From Leifsonia xyli subsp. cynodontis DSM 46306 (GTDB taxonomy: Bacteria > Actinomycetota > Actinomycetes > Actinomycetales > Microbacteriaceae), in the NCBI RefSeq assembly GCF_000470775.1, contig NC_022438.1, positions 1,550,001 through 1,614,000 on the forward strand: 64,000 nt of DNA, read 5' to 3'. Of this stretch, positions 29,748 to 39,754 are shown in pieces. The notes below the pieces were generated by a model, which saw only the letters and a list, made by a program, of their open reading frames with translations, was not told where the DNA came from and did no database searches. Position 1 is the first letter of the stretch, and each line of letters starts with the position of its first letter. The translations under genes and the position numbers were made by a program.

Positions 29748-31574
29748 GTGAACCTGTCAGAGACATCCGCTCTCGTCCCCGCCGACCCCGAGGCCAACGC
29801 GACCGATCTGCTCGTGCAGCGAGTGCGGGCCACCCCGGACGCCGCGCTCTTCAGCCTGCCCGACGGTGCGAGCTGGACGGACGTGACGGCCGCCGAGTTC
29901 CACCGTCAGGTGGTCGAGCTGGCCAAAGGCCTCGCCGCCGCAGGCGTGCAGCCGGGCGACAAGATCGGCCTCATGTGCAGAACGCGCTACGAGTGGTCGC
30001 TCATCGACTTCGCTGTCTGGTTCGCCGGTGCCGTGCTGGTGCCGATCTACGAGACCTCCTCCCCCGCGCAGATCCAGTGGAACATGGCGGACTCGGGCGC
30101 GAACACCATCATCCTGGAGAACGCGGAGATGTTCTCCCGTTTCGACGAAGTACACGCCGACCTCCCCTTCGTCCAGAACGTCTGGCAGCTGCACCTCGGC
30201 GACCTCGGCAAGCTCGCCGCCGCCGGCGCGGCCGTCCCGGACGAGGAGATCGAGCGCCGCCGGAACCTCGCCCACGGCGAGGACATCGGGACGCTGATCT
30301 ACACCTCCGGCTCGACCGGCCGCCCGAAGGGGTGCGTGCTGACGCACTCGAACTTCGTGGAACTCGCGCGGAACTCGGCCGAGGCTCTGCAGGAGGTCGT
30401 GAAGCAGCCGGGCGCCTCCACTCTCCTCTTAATCACCACCGCTCACGTCTTCGCGCGGTTCATCTCCGTGCTCTGTGTGACCGCGGGGGTGAAGGTCGGG
30501 CACCAGGCGGACACGAAGCAGCTGCTGCCGGCGCTCGCGAGCTTCAGACCGACGTTCCTCCTGGCCGTGCCGCGCGTGTTCGAGAAGGTGTACAACTCGG
30601 CCGAGCAGAAAGCGGAGGCCGGCGGGCACGGCAAGATCTTCCGCGCCGCCGCTGAGGTCGCGGTCGAGCACTCCCGGGCGGTCGAGGCGGGGAGAGTGCC
30701 GTTCGGCCTCAAAGTCAGGTTCGCGCTGTACGACCGGCTCGTGTTCTCCAAACTGCGCGCTGCGATGGGCGGCCGCGTGGTCTACGCGGTGTCGGGATCG
30801 GCTCCGCTCGGCTCCCACCTCGGCCACTTCTTCCACAGTCTCGGCATCAAGATCCTGGAAGGCTACGGTCTCACCGAGACCACGGCCCCGGCCACCGTGA
30901 ACCGGCCCGACACGTTCAAGATCGGCACGGTCGGCCCCGCCCTCCCCGGCGTCGATCTGCGGCTCGCGGACGACGGCGAGATCCAGGTGCGCGGTGTCAA
31001 CGTCTTCAAGGAGTACTGGCAGAACCCGGAAGCAACGGCGGAAGCGTTCGAGGACGGCTGGTTCCGCACCGGCGATCTGGGCTCCTTCGACGCAGACGGT
31101 TTCCTGACGATCACCGGCCGCAAGAAAGAGATGATCGTCACTGCCGGCGGGAAGAATGTCTCCCCTGCCGCGCTCGAGGACCCGATCCGCGCATATCCCC
31201 TCGTCGGCCAGGTGGTCGTCGTCGGCGACCAGAAGCCGTTCATCTCAGCCCTGGTCACCCTCGACACCGAGATGCTCCCCGTCTGGCTGGCCAACAACGG
31301 CGAAGATAGGGACATGACCCTCGCCGAGGCGAGCGTCAATCCCGCCGTCAACGAGGAGATCCAGCGCGCCATCGACGCCGCCAACGCGCGCGTGTCCCGG
31401 GCGGAGAGCATCCGCAAGTTCGTCGTCCTCGCCACCGAGCTGACCGAGGCGAGCGGTCATCTGACGCCGAAGCTCAGCATCAAGCGCAGCGTGATCCTGG
31501 CGGACTTCGCAGATGTGATCGACAAGCTCTACAGCGACAACCCGAAGACCCAGGGGATTTCGCTGGCCCACTGA
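29748..31574 (+). CDS. Long-chain acyl-CoA synthetase (AMP-forming, FadD15-like)
   Basis: Activates fatty acids as acyl-CoA through an acyl-AMP intermediate. The protein is about 608 residues from the GTG at 29748, chosen for its GAGGGAG ribosome site five bases upstream; the frame also has a GTG at 29697. Motifs are the P-loop YTSGSTGRPKG, the GYGLTETTAP adenylate motif, GWFRTGDLG and GRKKEMIVTAGGKNVSP with the hinge and catalytic Lys region. In M. tuberculosis fadD15 also sits near the PlsC gene. Confidence 0.91.
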   Translation: MNLSETSALVPADPEANATDLLVQRVRATPDAALFSLPDGASWTDVTAAEFHRQVVELAKGLAAAGVQPGDKIGLMCRTRYEWSLIDFAVWFAGAVLVPIYETSSPAQIQWNMADSGANTIILENAEMFSRFDEVHADLPFVQNVWQLHLGDLGKLAAAGAAVPDEEIERRRNLAHGEDIGTLIYTSGSTGRPKGCVLTHSNFVELARNSAEALQEVVKQPGASTLLLITTAHVFARFISVLCVTAGVKVGHQADTKQLLPALASFRPTFLLAVPRVFEKVYNSAEQKAEAGGHGKIFRAAAEVAVEHSRAVEAGRVPFGLKVRFALYDRLVFSKLRAAMGGRVVYAVSGSAPLGSHLGHFFHSLGIKILEGYGLTETTAPATVNRPDTFKIGTVGPALPGVDLRLADDGEIQVRGVNVFKEYWQNPEATAEAFEDGWFRTGDLGSFDADGFLTITGRKKEMIVTAGGKNVSPAALEDPIRAYPLVGQVVVVGDQKPFISALVTLDTEMLPVWLANNGEDRDMTLAEASVNPAVNEEIQRAIDAANARVSRAESIRKFVVLATELTEASGHLTPKLSIKRSVILADFADVIDKLYSDNPKTQGISLAH

Positions 31575-31594
31575 GCACCTGGCCCACTGAGCAC
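31563..31594. repeat. Perfect 16-bp tandem duplication across the acyl-CoA synthetase stop codon
   Basis: CTGGCCCACTGAGCAC occurs at 31563-31578 and again at 31579-31594, so the TGA stop is present twice. The remaining gap to the next gene (31595-31718) holds no gene that I can support. Confidence 0.75.
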
Positions 31595-31718
31595 GCGGGG
31601 CTGGGCGACCGACAGCAGCACGGTCCGCCGAGGAGGCCGCTGTGCGTTCCCGCTTCCCCGCCTCCGGCGACCGCGGGAGGCCCAGGCGGTCATCCCGACA
31701 CCCCCGAGGGCGTCGAGT

Positions 31719-32210
31719 CTAGAACCAGTCGGACTCGCGGACCTGCTTCATGGCCTCGCGGCGCGAGTCCCTGTCCAGACGGTCGAGGTAGAGCTTCCCC
31801 TCGAGGTGATCGGTCTCGTGCTGGAGGGCCTGCGCCATGACCCCGGTGCCGGAGAGCTCGATCTCGGCGCCGTCCAGGTCGATGCCGCGCACACGAGCGA
31901 ACGGATACCGTGCGGTCTTGAAACACAGGCCGGGCACCGAGAGACACCCCTCGTCCACCAGCTCGGGCTCCCCGGAGACCTCGACCAGCTCGGGGTTGAG
32001 GATGTAGCCGACCTCGCCGTCCACGTTGTAGCTGAAAGCACGCAGGCTCACGCCGATCTGCGGGGCGGCGACCCCGGCGCGCCCCGGCGGGAGAACCGTG
32101 TCCACGAGATCCTCGACCAGGCTGCGGACACTCTCATCGAATTCGCCGACCGGCTCCGACAGGGTCTTCAGCACAGGGTCGCCGAACAAGCGGATCTGGC
32201 GTTCGGTCAC
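31719..32210 (-). CDS. def: Peptide deformylase
   Basis: Metalloenzyme removing the N-formyl group from nascent proteins. From the GTG at 32210 (AAGGGAG ribosome site) it has 163 residues with the three family motifs: [16 protein letters not shown] (metal Cys) and QHETDHLEG (HExxH). The open frame extends to 32348, but those residues are not family-like. Cotranscribed after the MinD-like gene with a 50 bp gap. Confidence 0.93.
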   Translation of the reverse strand: MTERQIRLFGDPVLKTLSEPVGEFDESVRSLVEDLVDTVLPPGRAGVAAPQIGVSLRAFSYNVDGEVGYILNPELVEVSGEPELVDEGCLSVPGLCFKTARYPFARVRGIDLDGAEIELSGTGVMAQALQHETDHLEGKLYLDRLDRDSRREAMKQVRESDWF

Positions 32211-32260
32211 GGAGGTCTCCCTTGGAATGATGCTGTGGTGCGTGAGCGGCTGCGCGCCGC

Positions 32261-33571
32261 TCAGTCCCGCTCGGATGGCAGGCCCTCGACCACCAGCGCG
32301 GCGAGCGTGCGGGCCGAGAGCTTGGTGAGGGGTTTGAGGTCTTTCCACGACACGACCGAGCCGGCGGCCAGCTGCGAGTCGTACGGGATGCGAACGATCT
32401 CGCGGACGCGCGAACGGAAGTGCGATTCGATCTCCTCCAGCTTCACCAGGTTCGTTCCCTGGGTGGCCGTGTTCAAGGCGACGACGGCGTTGCGGACGAG
32501 GTCGCCGTAACCGTTCGCCTCCAGCCAGGTCAGCGTCTCGGAGGCGAGCCGCGCCTCGTCCACGCTGCCGCCGGAGACGATCACGAGCGAGTCTGCGCGC
32601 TGGAGAGTCGCCCGCATGACCGAGTGGACGATGCCGGTGCCGCAGTCGGTCAGCACGATCGAGTAGTACCGCGCCGCCAGATCGGCGACCACGTTGTAAT
32701 CGTTCTCGTCGAACGCCTCGGACAGCATCGGGTCCGTGTCCGAGGCGAGCACGTCGAGCCGCGTCTCATCGCGCGAGACCAGAGCGGAGAAATCGGTGAA
32801 GCCGGAAATGCTCGCGGCCTTGTGTACCACATCGCGGACGGTCGCCCGCGTCTGCTTGGGAACACGCTCGGAGAGCGTGCCGCGGTCGGGGTTGGCGTCG
32901 AGCGCGATGATCCTGTCCTCGCGGGCGTCCGCCAGCGCCATCCCGAGCAGGGTGGTCACGGTCGTCTTGCCGACGCCCCCCTTGCGGGTCAGCACCGGGA
33001 CGAACCGGGTGCCTCCCTCGAACTGCTTCTGGATGCGGTGGTCGAGCTCCTTGCGCGCCCGCACCCGGGCGGAGTCGCCGAGGTTCACGGCGCGGAAGGT
33101 CACCGCGTAGACGAAGCGCTGCCAGACGCCCTCGGGGCCCGGCCGGGTCTTGCGGTTGACTTCGAGCAGCCGGTCGGCGGTCAGCATGGTGGCGGGTTCC
33201 GGCTGCGGCGAGTGCTCGCCGCGCAGCCGGTCGCGCCGGGACTGCGCGAAGGCTCCCTGACGCAGCGCCTCGTGCGACGGGGTGTGCTCCCCCTCGCCCC
33301 CGGCGAGGTCGCCCTCAGCCGAGCGGGCCGCCAGACGCGATGCCAGGATCGCAACGGACGTCGTGGTGGGCTCGGTGGGCGACTGCACGAACCCGGGGTC
33401 GACGGGAACCTCGTCGATCGCGACAGCCGCTTCGTCCTCGGGGATCTCCCGAGGCGCGGTCGGCGGAAGGTCGAGGGCAATGCTCAGTGTGTCCGGGGTG
33501 CTGACGGTCAGCTCCTCGTCCTCCGCCGGCGCGAGGGCACCGCGCTCGGGTTCGTCCGGCTTGTCTGCCAC
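32261..33571 (-). CDS. MinD/ParA-like P-loop ATPase with a long N-terminal extension
   Basis: 436 residues from the GTG at 33571 (AAGGAGA ribosome site). The first 170 residues are acidic and of low complexity. The C-terminal half is a deviant Walker ATPase with [24 protein letters not shown] and LTDCGTG. This layout resembles actinobacterial MinD-like proteins and the EspI-type ATPases of type VII secretion loci; no other secretion gene is present here. The cargo is unknown. It lies between pyc and def. Confidence 0.8.
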   Translation of the reverse strand: MADKPDEPERGALAPAEDEELTVSTPDTLSIALDLPPTAPREIPEDEAAVAIDEVPVDPGFVQSPTEPTTTSVAILASRLAARSAEGDLAGGEGEHTPSHEALRQGAFAQSRRDRLRGEHSPQPEPATMLTADRLLEVNRKTRPGPEGVWQRFVYAVTFRAVNLGDSARVRARKELDHRIQKQFEGGTRFVPVLTRKGGVGKTTVTTLLGMALADAREDRIIALDANPDRGTLSERVPKQTRATVRDVVHKAASISGFTDFSALVSRDETRLDVLASDTDPMLSEAFDENDYNVVADLAARYYSIVLTDCGTGIVHSVMRATLQRADSLVIVSGGSVDEARLASETLTWLEANGYGDLVRNAVVALNTATQGTNLVKLEEIESHFRSRVREIVRIPYDSQLAAGSVVSWKDLKPLTKLSARTLAALVVEGLPSERD

Positions 33572-33629
33572 GGGTGGTCTCCTTCTGCCGCCCACAGGAG
33601 GCGACTGCCACAGTTTACCGGGACAGGCC

Positions 33630-36600
33630 TCAGAGCGGAGTGACGACCACGAGCAGGTCGCCCGCACCCACTTGCTGGGTCTTCGGGATGGCGAGCCGCT
33701 CCACGACACCGGCGACCGGAGCGGTGATGGCCGCTTCCATCTTCATGGCCTCGATGGACGCGACCGCCTGCCCCGCCGCGACGGAGTCGCCGACGGCGAC
33801 GTGCAGAGTCACCACGCCGGAGAAGGGCGCTGCGACCTGGCCCGGCTTGGCCGTGTCCGCCTTCTCCGCCGCCTTCGCCTCCACGACGATGCTGCGATCG
33901 CGCACGAAGACGGGGCGCAGCTGGCCGTTGAGCGTGGTCATGACCGTGCGCATGCCCTTCTCGTCGGCCTCGCCGATGGCTTCCAGGCCGATGTACAGGC
34001 GCACACCCTTGCTGAACTCGATGACATGCTCGGCGCCGGGACGCAGACCGTACAGGTAGTCGAGCGAGTCGACCACCGAGAGGTCGCCGAACAGCTCGCG
34101 CATCTGCTCTTGGATGCGCGTGGGAGCGGGGAAGAGCAGACGGTTGAGGGTCGCGCGACGCTCTTCGCTGGAGCCCTCCAGCGCCCGCACATCGGCGGCG
34201 GACAGGTCCTCGACACCGACCTTCACCGTCTTGCCCGCCAGCACCTTGGTGCGGAAGGGCTCCGGCCAGCCGCCGGGCAGCTCGCCCAGCTCCCCGGCCA
34301 TGAAGCCGACGACCGAGTCCGGGATGTCGTACTTCTGCGGGTTCTCGGCGAAGTCCTCGGGGTCGGCGCGCACCGCCGCGAGGTGCAGCGCGAGGTCGCC
34401 GACCACCTTGGAGGACGGTGTCACCTTGGGGATGCGGCCGAGGATTCTGTTCGCTGCGGCGTACATGTCCTCCACCAGCTCGAAGTCCTCGGCGAGTCCG
34501 AGCGCCTTGGCCTGCTGACGCAGGTTGGAGAGCTGGCCGCCGGGGATCTCGTGCTTGTAGACCCGGCCCGTGGGGCCGGGGAGCCCGGACTCGAACGGCC
34601 GGTAGACGTGGCGCACGGCCTCCCAGTAGGGCTCGAGGTCCTGGACCGCCGTGAGGGAGATGCCGGTGTCCCGCTCGGTGTGGGCGAGTGCGGCGACCAG
34701 AGCCGAAGCGCTCGGCTGACTGGTCGTGCCCGCCATCGGCGCGCTCGCGACATCCACCGCGTCCGCCCCGGCCCGCGCAGCCGCCAGCAGCGTCCCGAGC
34801 TGGCCGCCCGGAGTGTCGTGCGTGTGGACATGCACCGGCAGATCGAAGCGCTCCCGGAAGGCGGCGACGAGCTTCTCGGCCGCCGCCGGACGCAGCAGAC
34901 CCGCCATGTCTTTGATCGCCAGGATGTGAGCGCCCGATTCCACGATCCGCTCGGCGAGCCTCAGATAGTAGTCGAGCGTGTACAGGTCCTCGGCCGGGTC
35001 GAGCAGATCGCCGGTGTAGCAGACCGCGACCTCGGCGACCGAGGAACCGGTCGCGAGCACCGACTCGATCGCCGGGCGCATCTGCGACACATCGTTGAGG
35101 GCGTCGAAGATGCGGAAGATGTCCACACCGGTGGTGGCGGCCTCGCGCACGAACGCGTCGGCGACCCGGGTAGGATACGGCGTGTAGCCGACCGTGTTGC
35201 GGCCGCGCAGCAGCATCTGGATGTTGACGTTGGGCAACGCCTCCCGGAGGGCCGCGAGCCGCTCCCAGGGGTCCTCGCCGAGGAAGCGCAGCGCGACGTC
35301 GTAGGTCGCGCCTCCCCACGCCTCCACCGAGAGCAGCTCGGGCGTCATGCGCGCGACATACGGCGCGACGGCGAGCAGATCCTTGGTGCGCACCCGCGTC
35401 GCGAGCAGCGACTGCTGGGCATCGCGGAACGTGGTCTCGGTGACGGCCAGGGCCGTCTGCGCGCGGAGGGCCTCGGCGAAGCCGCGAGGCCCCATCTCCC
35501 GGAGCCGCTGGCGCGAGCCGGCGGGCGCCGGGACGCTCAGGTCGAGACGCGGCAGCTTGTCGGCCGGGTCCGCGGTCTCGGGGAGAGCGCCGTTCGGCTG
35601 GTTGACGGTGACGTCGGCGAGCCAGTTGAGCACCTTGGTGCCGCGGTCCTTGGAGGGGCGGCCCTTGAACAGTTCCGGCCGCTCCTCGATGAAAGAGGTA
35701 GAGACGTCGCCGGCGAGGAAGTCGGGATCGTCGAGCACGGCCTGCAGGAACGGGATGTTGGTGGCGACACCGCGGATGCGGAACTCGGCCAGCGCCCGGC
35801 GCGCCCGCTGGATCGCGGCGCGGTAGTCGCGTCCGCGGCAGGTGAGCTTGGCGAGCAATGAGTCGAAGTGCGGACTGGTCTGCGCGCCCGGGTTGATCGT
35901 GCCGCCGTCGAGGCGGATGCCGCCGCCGCCGGGCGAGCGGTAGGTGGTGATCTTGCCGGTGTCCGGACGGAACCCGGCGGTGGGGTCCTCCGTGGTGATA
36001 CGGCACTGAAGCGCCGCGCCGCGGATGTACACCGTCTCCTGGCTGAGGCCCAGATCGGCGAGGGTCTCGCCCGCGGCGATGCGCATCTGCGACTGCACCA
36101 GGTCGACGTCGGTGATCTCCTCGGTGACCGTGTGCTCGACCTGGATGCGCGGGTTCATCTCGATGAAGACGTGCTCGCCCGCACGGTCGCCCGCGGTGTC
36201 GAGCAGGAACTCCACGGTCCCGGCGTTCTCGTAGCCGATCGAGCGGGCGAAGGCGACAGCGTCGCGGTAGAGGGACTGACGGATGTCCTCCGGCAGTTTC
36301 GGCGCCGGAGCGATCTCGATGACTTTCTGGTGGCGGCGCTGCACCGAGCAGTCGCGCTCGAAGAGGTGCATCGTCTCGCCAGCGCCGTCGGCCAGGATCT
36401 GAACCTCGATGTGACGGGGGCGCAGCACGGCCTGCTCAAGGAACATCGTCGGGTCGCCGAAGGCGCTGTCCGCCTCGCGCATGGCCTCGTCGAGAGCGGA
36501 GCGCAGCTCCTCCTCGGCGGCGACGCGGCGCATCCCGCGGCCGCCGCCGCCGGCGACGGCCTTGACGAAGAGGGGGAAGCCGATCTCGCCGGCCTGCGCG

Positions 36601-37034
36601 AGGAGGGCGTCGACGTCCTTCGACGGCGGGGTCGACTTCAGCACCGGGACGCCCGCGGCGATCGCGTGCTCCTTCGCGGTGACCTTGTTGCCGGCCATCT
36701 CCAGCACCTTCGCGGGCGGGCCGATGAAGGCGATGCCCGCCGCGCGGGCGGCCTCGGCCAGTTCAGGGTTCTCGGAGAGGAAACCGTAGCCCGGGTAGAT
36801 CGCGTCCGCCCCCGACTCCCTGGCGACGCGGATGATCTCCTGCACATCCAGGTACGCGCGCACCGGATGACCCGGCTCGCCGATCTGGTACGCCTCGTCC
36901 GCCTTCAGACGGTGCATCGAGTCACGGTCCTCATACGGGAAGACGGCCACCGTCTGAGCGCCCAGCTCATAAGCGGCCCGGAAGGCCCGGATAGCGATTT
37001 CACCGCGATTGGCAACGAGGATCTTACGGAACAT
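33630..37034 (-). CDS. pyc: Pyruvate carboxylase
   Basis: Biotin enzyme making oxaloacetate from pyruvate and bicarbonate (anaplerosis). The 1134-residue single chain starts MFRKILVANRGEIAIR at 37034 (the open frame begins 11 codons earlier). Order: biotin carboxylase (about 1-450, GGGGRGMR ATP loop), carboxyltransferase TIM barrel (about 530-800, with DAQQSLLATR and the metal HVHTHDTPGG), PYC_OADA region, and the biotinyl domain with EAMKMEA near the C terminus. Divergent from parA. Confidence 0.96.
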   Translation of the reverse strand: MFRKILVANRGEIAIRAFRAAYELGAQTVAVFPYEDRDSMHRLKADEAYQIGEPGHPVRAYLDVQEIIRVARESGADAIYPGYGFLSENPELAEAARAAGIAFIGPPAKVLEMAGNKVTAKEHAIAAGVPVLKSTPPSKDVDALLAQAGEIGFPLFVKAVAGGGGRGMRRVAAEEELRSALDEAMREADSAFGDPTMFLEQAVLRPRHIEVQILADGAGETMHLFERDCSVQRRHQKVIEIAPAPKLPEDIRQSLYRDAVAFARSIGYENAGTVEFLLDTAGDRAGEHVFIEMNPRIQVEHTVTEEITDVDLVQSQMRIAAGETLADLGLSQETVYIRGAALQCRITTEDPTAGFRPDTGKITTYRSPGGGGIRLDGGTINPGAQTSPHFDSLLAKLTCRGRDYRAAIQRARRALAEFRIRGVATNIPFLQAVLDDPDFLAGDVSTSFIEERPELFKGRPSKDRGTKVLNWLADVTVNQPNGALPETADPADKLPRLDLSVPAPAGSRQRLREMGPRGFAEALRAQTALAVTETTFRDAQQSLLATRVRTKDLLAVAPYVARMTPELLSVEAWGGATYDVALRFLGEDPWERLAALREALPNVNIQMLLRGRNTVGYTPYPTRVADAFVREAATTGVDIFRIFDALNDVSQMRPAIESVLATGSSVAEVAVCYTGDLLDPAEDLYTLDYYLRLAERIVESGAHILAIKDMAGLLRPAAAEKLVAAFRERFDLPVHVHTHDTPGGQLGTLLAAARAGADAVDVASAPMAGTTSQPSASALVAALAHTERDTGISLTAVQDLEPYWEAVRHVYRPFESGLPGPTGRVYKHEIPGGQLSNLRQQAKALGLAEDFELVEDMYAAANRILGRIPKVTPSSKVVGDLALHLAAVRADPEDFAENPQKYDIPDSVVGFMAGELGELPGGWPEPFRTKVLAGKTVKVGVEDLSAADVRALEGSSEERRATLNRLLFPAPTRIQEQMRELFGDLSVVDSLDYLYGLRPGAEHVIEFSKGVRLYIGLEAIGEADEKGMRTVMTTLNGQLRPVFVRDRSIVVEAKAAEKADTAKPGQVAAPFSGVVTLHVAVGDSVAAGQAVASIEAMKMEAAITAPVAGVVERLAIPKTQQVGAGDLLVVVTPL

Positions 37035-37105
37035 TGGGAACCTTTCGAGCAGGGGTTCGCACCACATAGCAAACGGTTAGGTAGTCCAAGACTAGTGAAG
37101 GTAAC

Positions 37106-37924
37106 GTGGCTGTCGTGCATGTACTCAGCGTTAGCTCCCTCAAGGGCGGTGTCGGCAAGACCACGGTAACGCTCGGTCTGGTCTCGGCGGCGTTCGCGAA
37201 AGGTCTGCGGACGCTCGTCGTCGACCTCGATCCGCAGTCCGATGTCTCGACAGGGATGGACATCCAGATCGCCGGTCATCTGAACGTCGCCGACGTGCTC
37301 GCCTCCCCCAAGGAGAAGATCGTGCGCGCGGCGATCGCGCCGTCTGGCTGGGCCAAGGGTTGCGCGGCCACGATCGACCTCATGATCGGCAGCCCGTCCG
37401 CCATCAACTTCGACGGACCGCACCCCAGCATCCACGACATCTGGAAGCTGGAGGAGGCGCTCGCCAATGTCGAGCACGACTACGATCTCGTGCTCATCGA
37501 CTGCGCCCCGTCCCTCAACGCTCTGACCCGCACCGCCTGGGCCGCGAGCGACCGGGTGGCCGTCGTCACCGAGCCTGGCCTGTTCTCGGTCGCCGCCGCT
37601 GACCGCGCGCTGCGCGCCATCGAGGAGATCCGCCGCGGGCTCTCGCCGCGCCTCCAGCCCCTCGGCATCATCGTGAACCGCACCCGGGTGCAATCGCTGG
37701 AGCACCAGTTCCGGATCAAGGAACTGCGCGACATGTTCGGCCCGCTGGTGCTCTCGCCTCAGCTCCCCGAGCGCACCTCGCTGCAACAGGCCCAGGGCGC
37801 GGCCAAACCCCTCCATGTCTGGCCCGGAGAGAGCGCTCAGGAGATGGCCCACAACTTCGACCTGCTCCTCGAGCGGGTCCTCCGCACCGCCCGCATCGGC
37901 GAGTACGCCACCGCTGGCGCCTGA
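37106..37924 (+). CDS. parA: ParA-family ATPase
   Basis: Walker-type ATPase of the Soj/ParA group, 272 residues from the GTG at 37106. It has [13 protein letters not shown] (P-loop), VVDLDPQSDVSTG (Walker A') and VLIDCAPSLNALTRTA (Walker B). No ParB gene is adjacent, so it is an orphan ParA that may position another cargo rather than the chromosome. It is the last chromosomal gene before the prophage. Confidence 0.85.
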   Translation: MAVVHVLSVSSLKGGVGKTTVTLGLVSAAFAKGLRTLVVDLDPQSDVSTGMDIQIAGHLNVADVLASPKEKIVRAAIAPSGWAKGCAATIDLMIGSPSAINFDGPHPSIHDIWKLEEALANVEHDYDLVLIDCAPSLNALTRTAWAASDRVAVVTEPGLFSVAAADRALRAIEEIRRGLSPRLQPLGIIVNRTRVQSLEHQFRIKELRDMFGPLVLSPQLPERTSLQQAQGAAKPLHVWPGESAQEMAHNFDLLLERVLRTARIGEYATAGA

Positions 37925-37972
37925 CCCAGCCCCTCCCCCTTCTTCGTCCCCCGCTGCCCGCCCCCGGCCGCT

Positions 37973-38086
37973 GGAAACGGAGGAGACTCACCCCCATCCC
38001 GCCCGAATCTCCTCCTTTTCCTGCGGCACGCCGAGGTACGCGGGCAGGTCTCCTCCCTTTTCGACGGCATCGAAGAGGGAGGAGAC
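37973..38086. repeat. Two GGAGGAG-core inverted repeats downstream of parA
   Basis: First pair: GGAAACGGAGGAGA (37973-37986) with TCTCCTCCTTTTCC (38008-38021), one mismatch. Second pair: GTCTCCTCCCTTTTCGA (38048-38064) with TCGAAGAGGGAGGAGAC (38070-38086), 17-bp arms, one mismatch, 5-nt loop. Both look like terminators for parA and belong to the same family as 914-962 and 26339-26385. From about 38110 to 38290 base composition turns AT-richer, which is probably the prophage edge; I see no tRNA and no clear attachment core there. Confidence 0.6.
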
Positions 38087-38293
38087 TTCGCGCGATCCCG
38101 GGAGAGATGTCCTCCGTTTACTGGGAACGTAAATGGTAGGGTGTTTTGTGGGGTGGGGGCGTGTTAGTTAATGGGTCTGAGATCCCCGGATTTATGCGGA
38201 AGTGATGGTCTTCGGGGGGTGCATCTGCAAACATAGTTTTTGCGGTTGTATGTGGGGACTTATGTGGGTACCTGGTGAGAATGGTGGGGAGTG

Positions 38294-39600
38294 ATGCCGA
38301 AGAAGCGGTCGCCGGGTGAGGGCGGTCTGCACTATGACAGGGCAAAGGGCCTGTGGCGTGGGCGGTATGACGACGGCTTCCACCCTGATGGTCGCCGCCG
38401 GCAGCGTGAGGTGTCGGCGCGGACGCAAACTGTCGCGCGTGAGAGGTTGAAGCAGAAGCTTGCGGAGATCGCGGAGTACGGTACGACCTTGGATCGCACG
38501 GTGACTGTTGCGGCATGGGCTGAGCACTATGTCGAGACCGATTGTCGGATGAGGCTGAAGCCGAACTCACTCGCGACTACAGAGTCTCTGATGCGCAACT
38601 GGATCGTTCCTCTCCTTGGTCGTCGCCGGATCTCGGAGCTGAAACCGTCGGATGTTCGCCTGGTGCATAAGGCCGTCTTCGATGCTGGCCTCGCGACGAG
38701 CACCGCGCGTAAGGCGCATGAGATTCTCATGCGGCATGCTCAGCGCCGCGAAGGCCGACGGGCTTGTGACGCGCAACGTCGTGGACGACGTGAAGCCTCC
38801 GGAGGTCATCGCGAAGAACCCTCGCGGTAGCCTGACCACCGAGCAGGCGCTCGCCGTGCTCGCCGCATCCGCGAACGTGGAGGGCACCCGCTGGTGGGTG
38901 GCGGTGCTCGATGGCATCCGTCAGTCCGAACGACTCGGAGCCCTGATCGAGGGCCTGGATCTTGACGCGGGGACTCTGCGCGTGGACTGGCAGCTTGAGG
39001 AGCTGCGCTCCGAGCACGGTTGCGAGCCACTCGCGGACGGACGGTGGTCGTGTCTGACCAAGCGCGGCTCGTCATGCCCCCAACGCCGGTTCAAGGTGAA
39101 ACCCTCCCTGGAGTACATCCACCTGTATGGGAGGCTGGCTCTGATCCGACCGAAGTCGGGAAAATCGCGCACGGTTCCTCTCATCCCGCCCGTGGTCGCG
39201 GTCCTACGTGAATACCTTGAGGCGACGAAAGACCGCCCGAACCCCTACGGCCTGCTATGGCGGCACGAAGACGGGCGCCCCTACCTCCCGCACGAGGATC
39301 AGCAGCTGTGGCGCGACTTGCTGTTCCGAGCTGGTGTCATCAGCCAGGAACAGACGAAACCACCGAAAGACCGAGCACCCGGGACACCCGGTATCCCAAC
39401 CACACACTGGGCGCGACACACCACCGCGACCGCGCTAATGGAACTCGGCATCGACGCGAAAATCGTGGGAGAGATCGTCGGCCACGTCGACGAGAAAACC
39501 CACCCGCCGCTACCAACACGTCTCCTCCCCCGCCGCCCGCGACGCAATGGAACGCCTAGGCACCCACTTCAAAGACGCACTCCACCCGCCCACAAATTGA
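38294..39600 (+). pseudogene. int: Phage tyrosine integrase, broken by two +1 frameshifts
   Basis: Site-specific recombinase that would integrate the prophage. An AP2-like N-terminal arm region (KGLWRGRYDDGFHPDGRRRQ) and SAM-like core-binding domain run in the first frame to 38731. A +1 at about 38732-38735 moves to the second frame (LSAAKADGLVTRNVVDDV through HWARHTTATALMELG, with GHVDEKT). A second +1 at 39499-39501 restores the third frame with the catalytic Tyr in RRYQHVSS (Tyr codon 39511-39513). Correcting both gives about 434 residues. Either the gene is dead or two bases are sequencing errors. Confidence 0.85.
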
Positions 39601-39745
39601 CAGCCCGACCACGAAACAACACAAGCCAGCATGTCCAAGAAGCGGCTATGCGGTCGGGTGAGTAGTAGCCGAAAACCTCATCGTCGAGGTAGGTGCCGTG
39701 GACCTGCACCCCCATCCCTGCCGAGAGGAGCATGAGTTGCCGCAT
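39569..39745 (-). pseudogene. Possible 5' remnant of an ImmA/IrrE-type metallopeptidase
   Basis: Immediately downstream of the repressor, an ATG at 39745 (AGGAAAG upstream) opens a 58-codon frame. Its first 33 residues (MGVQVHGTYLDDEVFGYYSP region) look like the start of ImmA-type phage peptidases, which cleave repressors and normally follow the cI gene. The expected HExxH part is absent and the frame ends inside the 3' end of the integrase. I infer a deletion that fused integrase and a truncated immA. The family call is weak. Confidence 0.35.
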
Positions 39746-39754
39746 GGTCTTTCC

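Noticed and set aside
33282..35861. Plus-strand open frame of 859 codons opposite the MinD-like gene and pyc
   Set aside because: Antisense shadow of pyruvate carboxylase and the ATPase; no recognisable motif.
38110..38290. Search for a tRNA gene as the prophage attachment site
   Set aside because: No cloverleaf or T-arm found between parA and the integrase; the attachment core cannot be named without the other end of the prophage.
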